A DNA stretch of 64,000 nt from Amphiduros pacificus (Eukaryota > Annelida > Polychaeta > Phyllodocida > Hesionidae): positions 50,397,369 through 50,461,368 of the forward strand of contig OX439006.1 in NCBI GenBank assembly GCA_949316495.1, written 5' to 3'. Position 1 is the first letter of the stretch. Each line of letters begins with the position of its first letter. Shown here one piece after another: positions 11,801 to 22,904 of this stretch. The notes beneath the pieces are model-generated. The model saw nothing but the letters and a program-made list of their open reading frames with translations. It searched no databases and was not told where the DNA came from. The position numbers and the translations under genes are program-made.

Positions 11801-14800
11801 AATAATTTCCAATTAGAATTATTCAAAAAACTGTGTTTAACAACCCACTAACAATTTAATTGAATTTGCACATCATTGCAAGTTGTAGGTAACTATTAGT
11901 GGTGATCATATTGAAGAGGGAGAATCCATTCACACACAGGGAGGCAGCTTTGAATGCTTCAAATTAAAAGCTGAATTTACTACCAACAGCAAATAGTACC
12001 ATACAATATGTCTGATTATTACTTCCCTATTGTGTACATTACAATACTGAACTTAGGTTAACAAGAAGTATTATTTTCATCATCATCCATTTTTGGATGA
12101 CGACCCTTCTGCATTGTCCACATGCAGTTGAACAGTCTAGCCCATGTTTTCTGCAAATGCAATGTCAAACTTACTGAACAAAGTGTCCATCAGAAAAATC
12201 TAGAATGTCTACACCATCACAAACTGCTGCACTATATTCATATTGTGTAACTGCATAAAAACCCATGTTTATGCAGAGTATGATTAAAGCATTCATAAAA
12301 TGAGGTTTTCAAGCACCTTTTCCTCACAGCGTAATTTAAATATTTATACCCCAAACTTTGCAATCAAATGTCATTACCCATCTGATTTCACCAGCATCAG
12401 CTCCTTTAATGATAATCTGAAGCAGGAGGATCACTGATTCAGGCAGAAATGAACATGCAGCATCAGGATAAGACATCTGATCATAGGCTGGATAAATTTC
12501 ACACTCATGTGGCAATGTCTTAATGTCATACATAGGGGTAGGAACAGGGGGGCTGCCCCCCCCCCTTTTCTCAAACTTAGGTTACCACATAGAAAGTTCA
12601 AAGCTGATGGTAAGAGGGTTTAGTGCATCACTCAAAATAATTTGAAACTGATGACCCAAAATCTCTTGACTCGAAAGTGTCAGGTAGTAGTCTGAAGACA
12701 AACTCTATCTTTGCCAGAGAACCTATTGAAAATCATCATTGGTCTGCTTGGTGACTACTAAGATAAAAGAAACAATAACTACTGGTTCTCCTGGCATAAG
12801 GGTCCTTTGTCCAACCAGATGGGCAGTAAAGACAGATACTATGAACAATGTCATTGTGAATTTTAAAGTTTTAATTGAAGTCTGGGAAGAGGCTTTAAAT
12901 TATGTTAGAGCTTTTCAAATGCACAGTAGAATTAGAGGAGTATTAAATGTGTACATGACTTTGGTGTCTTATTGGCAGAAAACATTCTGAAACACAGTTA
13001 TAATCTTAGTAAATCTGTCAAGGTCCATCAGTGTCAGCAGCAGAAAGCCAGAGAATGGCTAGCCCAACAATTATAACACTCAAAACAAAACAGACAGATA
13101 CAGCATTTGATCAATTTTGGAACAAAGTGAATTAAAAATGTAATGTATTAGGGGTAACTGGTCCCCAGCTCTCTGGATTAGGGCCTACATATCACCCCAG
13201 CACCCCACAGGAACATTACAGTAAAATTTATTATGAAGCTCCAGATGCTAAAGACGATAAGGCTGATGCTGGTTATACATATGACTAGAAGTTTACAATT
13301 ATGACAGATCTGTATGCTTCAGACATTAATGCACAGAGACTGAAAACTCAAATAGACCCATTAAAAAGCAACATAGTTCTTGAAAAGAATACACCAACAT
13401 GAAATTCCATGTTCACAAATAGTGGCAACACTTTTGACAGTCCTTTTTTCTAACTGGTATTAATACTCTTTTTTTCTTTCCACCATATATATACAATGTA
13501 TATCATAGCAGAATGATGCTGGCATCGTATGAAATACATTACAAGAAACACTACATAAGCTATTTATTTCCTTATCATGGCCTTAAAATAACTTCTTAAC
13601 ACCAACAGCAAGGGCATGACATTATTTCAGTGTGCAAGGAACCTTTAATCATACAAAAAACCTGAATATAAGCATGAAATAGGGTGAAACGTCAATGATA
13701 GGCGGCCATTTTTTAATTTATGCAAATTAGGTGATGTTCCACTAAGTTGATTTTGGTAGACTTTTTATATGTTCATCTGGGTAACATTCTGAGACAAATA
13801 ACACTAAAATGGTTTCTGTTCTAATTTGTTCTGGGTCATTTCATATTTTGACTGGACTATTATAACCTTCTGAGACAGTTTTATTCAAGGCAGCAATTAT
13901 ACTTGCTAAACTGTAGTGCAAAACAAAATTTAAAACGTATTTTTCAATTTCTTTGTCCTGTCACAATGTTGATATTAGAATGAAATATATTTCTAGTTTG
14001 TACATTCAAAGAGATAACTGAATGATTTGATAATTCCGATGTGATGCACAGGGTGGACAAGGATCTGGTTGTGAAGATAGGTGACAGCGCCCTCTCTCGG
14101 GATATGTATGAGAATGAGTATTACCAGCCTGGCGAGAAGCTGCGACCCCTACCGCTCAAATGGATGGCCCCAGAAACATTCGAATCCCTGTTTTTCTCAT
14201 CTAAAAGCGACGTGGTATATATTTCATATTCTATGATATACATGATTTTTCTCTCCGCCTGTATGGGATATCTTAAAGAAGTATATTGAATTAGCATTCT
14301 GCTTGGAAGTGATATTTGCTGTGTTTGTTTGCAGTGGTCATTTGGGGTGTTACTGTGGGAGGTGTTAACAGTAGGACAGACACCATACGCTGAGGTAGAC
14401 AATGCAGATGTAAAGTCTCATATCAAATCTGGCAACAGATTGGCCAAACCTGACATAGCTCCTGTAAGCTTGTAAGTATGGCATTCTTCCTCACCTTGTT
14501 TAATATTAGATACCAATTAGTGTTCGCTTTAAACTCATAATTGTGTGGTTCGTTTACAGATACACTCTTATGACACACTGTTGGGCGAAGGAGCCAAGGA
14601 AAAGACCGCATTTCACTCATATATCTAAAACAATTAGTGACTTATTGGAGGGGGAGTATACCGTAGGAATAAGTTACCACAATGCAGCATATAGCAAAGA
14701 TCTATATGAGACAATCCCGCAGCTGGACAGTCAGTCTCTTAACGGGTACGTCCAGCAGGACCAGCTGGCAGCTGACAGCGAGGAAGAAGCGTCACCTGGT

Positions 14801-14860
14801 GAGGAAACAAAGCTCACAGAAGAACAACGCAAGAGGGCAGAACTCACAACAAGCCTTTAA
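5880..14860 (+). CDS. MET/RON-like receptor tyrosine kinase, 5'-incomplete, degenerate kinase motifs
   Basis: Thirteen exons join in phase to 747 residues: 5880-6016, 6161-6334, 6538-6646, 6784-7107, 7303-7473, 7689-7908, 8242-8364, 9213-9296, 10689-10879, 11209-11318, 14052-14214, 14335-14471, 14560-14860. Three IPT/TIG domains come first (CPKYGPESGGTNIFIWGRGL; DPIITNIEPTQV with FDSVSV; IIIKGNNLVDIL), as in MET and plexins. A transmembrane helix (about 333-354) and a basic stop-transfer follow. The kinase domain keeps the beta3 Lys (LTIK, 444), a likely alphaC Glu (461), catalytic Asp (HED, 539-541), Asn546, the metal-site Asp (DSA, 559-561) and APE (587-589). It has HED for HRD, DSA for DFG and a thin glycine loop. 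The activation loop DMYENEYY resembles MET. The tail has several Tyr, including NGYVQQ. RYK shares the loss of DFG and is the main alternative relative. No start, signal peptide, Sema or PSI exon was found upstream. Confidence 0.88.
8482..8808 (-). mobile_element. tRNA-derived SINE, copy A
   Basis: On the minus strand the head reads GTGGCGCAGTTGGTTAGAGC (A box) and GGTCGTGGGTTCGATCCCC (B box), and the tail is (CAAA)n. It is flanked by a 13-bp target duplication, GGAATGATATACT, at 8469-8481 and 8809-8821. It lies in the receptor kinase intron between the juxtamembrane exon and the glycine-loop exon. Confidence 0.92.
8836..9162 (-). mobile_element. tRNA-derived SINE, copy B
   Basis: Same family and orientation as the copy ending at 8808, with the same A box, B box and CAAA tail. 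It has its own target duplication TGTGTTTGCATAT (8823-8835 and 9163-9175), so it is an independent insertion and not a tandem duplicate. Confidence 0.92.
9300..10688. other. AT-rich intron, nothing recognised
   Basis: Intron of the receptor kinase between the beta3-lysine exon and the alphaC exon. No coding segment in phase and no clear repeat. Confidence 0.6.
11332..13859. mobile_element. 2.5-kb TIR DNA transposon, copy 1 (in receptor kinase intron)
   Basis: The ends begin TAGTCCAGTCAA and form imperfect terminal inverted repeats of about 180 bp. They are flanked by the 3-bp direct repeat TTA (11329-11331 and 13860-13862). A decayed coding remnant at 12739-12990 reads LCPTRWAVKTDTMNN and later VWEEALN, like transposase-derived proteins of the hAT/DUF4371 type. 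No full transposase is open, so it is probably non-autonomous. hAT elements normally make 8-bp duplications, so the superfamily is unresolved. The left end lies 13 bases past the splice donor of the HED exon. Confidence 0.85.
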
Positions 14861-14884
14861 TATGCTCAGATCGAAACCGACTAC

Positions 14885-14890
14885 AATAAA
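14885..14890 (+). terminator. Polyadenylation signal of the receptor kinase
   Basis: AATAAA lies 25 bases past the stop codon of the last kinase exon. Confidence 0.6.
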
Positions 14891-15318
14891 GACAACGTTG
14901 TGTTATTCATTGTGTTATCACGATGGACCTTAAAATTTGTCTTCTTAAGATGAACGCAAAGAGGACGCAATAGCAATAAGTTTATTAACATAAATTGGTT
15001 TTTGAAATAATCATTTTCTAAAAAGGTCCAACAATTTCAGGCGATCACGGGCATCTAACAATCATGGTTACAAAATTCTGAATAGGATCCCGAACATTAT
15101 TCTAAAACAAGAGAAACCTTATAGATTTAATATAATAAATTTGAATTACAATAATATATCGCGTTAGAAATAATAGGTACACATTATAAAAGATATTTAA
15201 ATTAGTAGAAAAGTGCACGCATTGCTTCCTGCTACCTGGTGTAAGGAGATCGGATTGTGGTTTCCGTCCTAACACCAGCAGTAGAAGACACCTCACCATG
15301 AAAACCATTATATAAGTA

Positions 15319-15330
15319 CATATATATATA

Positions 15331-15402
<72 letters not shown>
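15319..15402. repeat. (TA)n microsatellite
   Basis: Nearly pure TA dinucleotide run between the convergent 3' ends of the receptor kinase and GH3 copy 2. Confidence 0.95.
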
Positions 15403-15405
<3 letters not shown>

Positions 15406-15938
15406 GACATAAGAATTACAGTATTTTGAATTGTACATATCATCTAAATTAAAACCTCACAACATCCACGCATGCGCATGTATAAACAATTTGATATTGA
15501 AAATAAATTGGTGCTTACATAATACTCATAATAAACATTCGATTATTTAGTGTTTTATATTGGCAAATAAGCATGCAATATCGGCCATAAGAGAAGATTG
15601 CATATCTTAGTTATGATATAGTGTGAGTAAAGTATTATGTTCTTATCTAATGTGATAGTTACATTGATTTGTTTTACACAATTGAGGTAGAGAAAATATT
15701 AGATATAAAGGTAAAAATATTCTTTTGGGTTATCGACTCGCTGCAGGATCTGCTGCAGGATAACAAAATAATATCAGTATTGTCAGGCTGCATGAGGTAC
15801 GGATTGGCATCCGGAGTGCAAAGTGCAAAATAATTGTTTAGATACATAACCTTATATTAACTGATGTATATTGATCACCCATTAGCACTCAGTGATCGAG
15901 GTGGAAGGTTCCAAAGAGGAGCTCATAAAATTAAGTTA

Positions 15939-16110
15939 CCCTGATATTTTGGTTCAATTATTACTTCACAATAATCAGTGACCTTGATATTTTGTTTCAA
16001 TTATTACTTCATAATATTCAGTGACCTTGATATAATGTTCCAACTATTACTCCACAATAAACAGTGACCTTGATATAATGATCCGACCATTACTTCACAA
16101 TATTCAATAT
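15939..16110. repeat. Degenerate about 57-bp tandem repeat
   Basis: Three to four diverged units with the words CAGTGACCTTGATAT and ATTACTTCACAAT. It lies just beyond the 3' end of GH3 copy 2. Confidence 0.75.
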
Positions 16111-16213
16111 GTACGTGTCATGTTCTCATTACCAATCAATAATATAGAATTTATGTTCAACAATCTTGACGATATGTTCCAATGAGTACTTTATGACGTT
16201 CACTGATCTAAAA

Positions 16214-16219
16214 TTTATT
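16214..16219 (-). terminator. Polyadenylation signal of GH3 copy 2
   Basis: AATAAA on the minus strand, about 40 bases beyond the stop codon at 16261-16263. Confidence 0.55.
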
Positions 16220-16260
16220 TTCCCCTGAAATTTAAATTGTTTTCAGGTGTGTTCCATGAT

Positions 16261-19200
16261 CTAAACTTTATGTTCCCATAAGTACTTCAAACCCTCCTGC
16301 TTTCGTAGAACACGTGGCATCTTGAACTGGTCATTTTGTCTCTCGCCCATCAGTAATGACCGGAGTCCTTCAAATGTACCTTTGTTGACCTGAAATATAT
16401 GATATATGCATAAAATCAATACATTGTATATATAGCTATATATATGTATACATGTATGCTTGTTTCGTATGTTGTGAAAAGGGAATTTAATTGTTGTCTA
16501 TATAATTCATGTAGATGATCTTTTTTCTTGCACTCATAAAAGTTATACTTTTTCCTTTCACTCATTTGATTTATTCAAAGGTTTTCCAGGAGCCAAATTT
16601 GGAGAAATACTTTGGCATATTCAGTGGACAATATTGAATGTTTTTTTTATACAGTAGTGTACATATATGGTAATAGAAACTGAAGTATCCGCGGACATTC
16701 AATGCGTGATAGTGAAGTTCCTCATTTCGGTAGCATGTGACAATATCACTGTTATCATCTGATATCACAAGAGAAAGACTAACAAACACAAGTGCATTTT
16801 CACTCTCATTCATATTGATATGTTATCAGAATATGTTATCAATGTTATCATATCACATCAGATATATGATATCATAGAGTGAGCAAGTGTCACACCAACA
16901 TTCACAATTCTAGTTTATAATATGTGACTCAGTTGAGCTAATTTCATTGAACCAACACTTATATAATACCCTCAATAGTCCAGTCAATATATGACAAAAA
17001 ATTGCCTAACCCGGAACAAATTAGAACAGAAATGAAATTGATAAAAAATGTCTCAGGAGAGCCTAGAGAATAACATAGTAAAAGTCTACCAAAATCCAAG
17101 TAGTGGAACAATGCGTAATTTGCATAAATCCAAAATGGCCGACACATGGCAGGGCAAATCTTAAAAATTATATAGCTTGGCTCCTATTTGACATATTTGA
17201 GTAATCTTAGGGTCTATTTTATGTTTTTTGGACATGATAAATCCATTGGGAAATTTTTAAATTGCTAATACCCATATTTGGTACTCTTCCTCTAAAAAAT
17301 GACCAATAAAAGTAGAGAAAGAAGTCGAAAATTAGCACTTCGCTTGTATTCTATCTGTCTGTTACATCTGTATTATAATAATAATAAAAATTTATATAGC
17401 GCTGTATCAGACTAAGTCTGCTCTAAGCGCGTCCCGAGATAATGCTTCCTAAATAAATGTGTCTTTAGTTTTTTCTTGAACCTGTCTATAGTTTTACAAT
17501 TTTTCACTTCAAGGGGCAGGGCATTCCAGTTTTTCGGAGCATATACCATGAAAGCCCTGTCACCATATGTTTTCATATTAGTCTTGGGTATACTATATTC
17601 ATTTTTATTGTTTGATCTTAGTCCCATATCCGATTTCTTACCAGTTAATAATTGGGCAAGGTATTCAGGGGCAAAGCCATTTTGCACCTTCCATGTTAAC
17701 AGAGAAATTTTAAAGTCAATCCTTGCTTCAACTGGCAACCAATGCAGGTCCATAAGCTTTTGTGTAATGTGATCCCTCTTTTTGAGTTTACCTACTACTC
17801 TTGCTGCAGCATTCTGTAACTTTTGCAGTTTGGCAATTTCACACTTTGGTAAACCTGCTAAAAGTGAATTTCCATAGTCAAGTGTAGAAGTGACAAAAGA
17901 GTGAGCAAGAGTGTTTGCTGTTTTCTCATCTAAACAGTTTCTAATGCTTGCTAAATTTCTAACATGAAAATAGCCATTTTTGCACATTTTTTTAATTTGT
18001 GATTTCATTGATAACTCCTGATCTAGAATAACCCCTAGATCCTTAACTGTTTTTGATCTAGTGATATTGGTATCGCCTACTAAGATTTCATTAGGTACAT
18101 TGTCTTTTCTGAAATCACAGCTTTTACCGCATAAAAGCATTTCTGTTTTCTCATCATTTATCTTCATTTTATTTTCTATTAAGAATTTCCTTATCAATTT
18201 AATACATTTTTCCATTTCTCTACAAGACCTATTTCTATCTTCTTCAGATTTTGGATCTATTGTAATATATAATTGGGTATCATCAGCATAGATGTGATGT
18301 TTGAGACCAAACTCCCCAACAATGTCAGACAGAGGCTCCATATATGCTGTGAACAATAGTGGTCCCAGCACAGAACCCTGAGGAACCCCATAACTAATCT
18401 TCATGTTTTCAGATCTCTTACCATCAATTGTTACACATTGTTTTCTATTTGCTAGATATGACCGAAACCACTGTAAGGCTGTGCCCCTAATACCACATCT
18501 TTTTTCCAGTCTATTCAATAATATGTTATGATCAATGGTGTCAAATGCCGCTGATAAATCAAGTAACACTAACATTACCGTTTTACCATTATCGATATCC
18601 ATTAAAATGTCATTTTGTACCTTTAACAGTGCAGTCTCAGTACTATGAAATTCCTTATATGCAGATTGAAATATACATTGAATATCATTCTTAATGAGGT
18701 GACCAACAAATTGTGCAGCAATCGCCCTTTCTATTAATTTAGATAAATAGGCAAGATTAGATACCAGTCTGTAATTTTTCTTTATCAATTCCAGACCCAA
18801 TTTCTTAATTAATGGTCTAATGATGGCCATCTTTAAGTCATCAGGCATGCTTCCCATCGAAATAGATTTATTTATAATTGCTTTTATTAGCGGTAATAAG
18901 GGACCCATACACTCAGCCAGAAGCCAGGTTGGGATGGGATCTAGTTCACACGACTTCTTTGCTGATTCTTTGATTAACTTTGATACATCAGCATCATCCA
19001 ATAGTGCAAATTTTTCCAGGTGAGTACTGAATTTTACTTTTTCGATCATTGGTGGTGTTGTTTTATCATTTTTGTCCATATTTTCCCTCAAGTTCGAGAT
19101 TTTTTCCAGAAAAATATTATTAAATTCTGATGCCAACTCTTTGCCATCCTTATGGCTGGGGAAGGGGGTGTCCTCTTTAGTGTGTAGTAGTTTATTTAGT

Positions 19201-22200
19201 ATTTTGAACAGCCTTTTTGGATCCGATTTATTTGTATTTATTACGCCTGCATAATAACTGTTTCTAGAATCCTTAATCATATTGTTATATTTGTTTCGCT
19301 GTAGTTGATATTGAATTTTATCAGAGGAAAGACGACTTTTATCATGTTTTCTTTCAAGTTTCCTTTTTTTCCTTTTTTCATTTCTGATCTCATCAGATAA
19401 CCACGGAGCTGGTTTCCTATTGGTTATGGTTTTTTCTATGATTGGGGCATGTTTATCAAGTATACTTGTCAGTTTGTTATATTCAGTTAATAATGCATTC
19501 AGGTCCTTTTCATCATATGATTTATTATCACCAAATTTCTCTTCAACGTCACTTATAAAACTTTTAATGTTCATTTTTTTGTAACTCCTGTATGATACCT
19601 TTTTCTTGTTCTTTATTCTAGTTTGAAGATTTAAAGTGATTTTAATAATATTATGATCAGATATTTTCTCATCAACATTGTGATCCTTTATTAAATTACT
19701 ATTTATATTTGTGATTAACAAATCAAGTGTATTTCCTAATATATGTGTTGGTTCAGTCACATGATTTTTTAAATTGAATAAATCTAGGATGTCATTAAAT
19801 TTAATCACATTTGGCCTCTCTGGTTTATTCATATGGAAATTATAGTCCCCAACGAAAAGTACTTCATGCGTATATGTAGAATAGTAACTAAGATAGAATA
19901 GTAACTTATATCTGTCTGTTTTACACCTTTTCTGGGATATCTTCTCCAACACATAATATTCTACAATAAAAAGTTATCAAAAAGGATAGAGAACGATAAT
20001 TTTCAAATAGAATTACAAATAAAATTGTGTTAAATGACCCATTAACAATTGAATTGAATTTGCACATCATTGCAAGTTATAGGTAACTATTAGTGGTGAT
20101 CATATTGAAGAGGGAGAGTCCTTTTTACACACAGGGAGGCAATCTCCTGCTCTCTCCTAAAAGTGGGGAGGGATCTTAACCCTGCTGCCTGGCATAGACA
20201 CTCAGGTTCATGAGACCTTCATTTTTAGTCTCATCTAAAAATCACCTTCCATCACTAAAGAATGTGAAAGGACCATATTTAAAATGTCTGTGGTATGACA
20301 CCTTGATCTCAGTCCCACATAGTGGGTTGGAAAGTACCATTTGTTGTCTTTGGTATGACATTTATTTCTTTGCTAATAATTGTTTTGTTACTTTTGTTGT
20401 TGTTTTTCTTTTGTTCTTTGCCTCATAATTAGATTAATTAATTAATCCATGGCCACATGTCTTTTAAGTACTCCAAACCTCAGATAAATTGCATGTGACC
20501 TCTGTGATTTCATGAATGCTTTAAGGTATTTTATGCAAAATGATGGTGCAGTTGGATACCAAGACCTAGCTGCAATGGAGCCACTACTAGACTTGGGTGA
20601 GCTGCTTGAACCAATGCTTGGCCAACTGATGCTACTTAAACTTTTGCATCAGCTCCTCTAATGATATTCTGAAGCAAGAGGAAGCTCATGTGGCAATATC
20701 TTAATGTCATGGGAGCCCCCACCTTTTCTCAAACTTAGGTTACCACATAGAAAGTTCAAAGCTGATAGCAAGAGGGTTTAGTGCATCGCAAAAACTGACG
20801 ACCCAAAATCTCTTGACTTGAAAGTATCTGGTAGTAGTTTGAAGACAAACTCCATCTTTGCTAGAGAACCTATTGAAACTCTTCATTGGTCTGCTTGATG
20901 ACCGCTCAGATAAAAGAAATAATAACTACTGGTTCTCCTGGCATAAGGGGTCTTTAGTCCAACCAGATGGACTGTAAAGGCAGATGCTATGAACAATGTC
21001 ATTGTGAATTTTGAAGTTTTAAATGAAGTCTGGGAAGAGGCTTTAGATTATGTTTGAGATTCTTAAATGTGCAGTAGAATTAGAGGTGTATTAGATATGT
21101 ACATGAGAAAAAACAAAAAGGGCAGACTCAGAATTTGATAAATTTTGGAATATATTATCCCTAATAGCCACCCTCTACCTAATTACTGCCCCCCTCCTGT
21201 CTGAAGCCTATCTGCAGACCAGGCCTTGGTTGCTGGGTAGTGGAGCTGCAGACACAGGAGTTGTCTATCTCAGCAACTAATATGTAAACAGTACTCACAA
21301 CTTCACTTGCAATACTCATGCAAACATCAAAGAAAACACACACCCCTTGTAATGTTTGCCACAAACACCTTTTTAATATTTCTGAATTACATGTGATGTT
21401 TCACAAAATAACTCTTCGTGTTGCATCAATGTGTAAGATCTGACACCTGAATGCTGAGTGAGAATCACATGTGGGTCACAGTATGGTTCCCAGTAGCACA
21501 CCCAAGCCTCTTGTTACTTAATTGGTTAATTACCCTATAGTGTGAGCGAATTACAGGGCTCAACACTGATTATAAGAGATTGTCATTTTCAATACTAAAC
21601 ATGCTTAGTTGTTTTGTGTCTGGAGTGACATATTCATTTTCTTGGTTCATCTAAAATATATTGAATAATACTGTCTGTACAAATATTCTTACTATTAAAC
21701 TATTCTTCAAGTGCAACAAGAAAAGTCCTTTGTTCTGACTGGTATTAATGCATACTCTTTTTTTCTGTCCACCATAAAGGTCACCTAATGTACATAAAAT
21801 ACAAATGTATTTCATAGCAGAATGATACTATCATTGTATGAAATACTTCACAAGAAACACTGCATAAGCTATTTCATTATCATGGGCTTAAAATAACTGC
21901 TTTACACCAACAGCAAGGACATGATATTATTTCAGTGTGCAGGGAACCTTTAATCATACAAAAAAACCTGAATGTAAGCTTGAAATAGGGTGAAACGTCA
22001 ATGAGAGGCAGCCATTTTGAATTTATGCGAATTAGGTGGTGTTCCACTAAGTTGATTTTGGTAGACTTTTTATATGTTCATCTGGGTAACATTCTGAGAC
22101 AAATAACACCAAAATGGTTTCTGTTCTAATTTGTTCCGGGTCATTTCATATTTTGACTCGACTACAAGGAGTGGGCGTGGCTGGGTTTGGTAAGACACCT

Positions 22201-22813
22201 GTCTCTAAAGGTCCTGGGTTTGAATCCTGGCTAGGACTAATACTTTGGTCATGTTGCGTGATTGAGTAGGGTGGATATCTATGTAGACGTAAAAGACCAT
22301 AGTTTGTGTCATCATGTCAATTTGGTTTCCAAATGAAAGATGCCCGGTTACTTTTCAAAAAGAGTAGAACATAACGTCCCGGCGACAGACCTCTTTGACC
22401 CGATGCGGTCTACGCAGTGCAGTGGTTAATACTAACAAATAATACCACCAAGCTAAATATTTCTCTTGAGAGCTTCTTGCTATTGCCTCAGATATACTCT
22501 TGTCATGAAGGTCTGGACATCAATTGTGACCAGGAGATAAAGTTCAATAATGTGTTGTTGTTCTCGTCTTGTGTTGACTATGTAATGGCACCTATGATCA
22601 TATTTTCCTGATGATATTGTAAAATGATTAACTATAATTATATTATGTATGTTTATGTATATATATATATATATATATAAATATATATTGTCTTATATAA
22701 GGCCTGTTTGTTATCTGGAGCTCCTGATACCGCCCTTCTGGTTGGTGATATGGTATCTAAGTGATAGTGTATCTGATAGGGGCTCAGTTATATATATATA
22801 TATATATATATAT

Positions 22814-22904
<91 letters not shown>

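Noticed and set aside
16976-22164. LTR retroelement, because matching sequence lies on both sides of a reverse transcriptase
   Set aside because: The flanking matches are halves of a DNA transposon with inverted ends. The enzyme is of the non-LTR type with its own target duplication and AT-rich tail.
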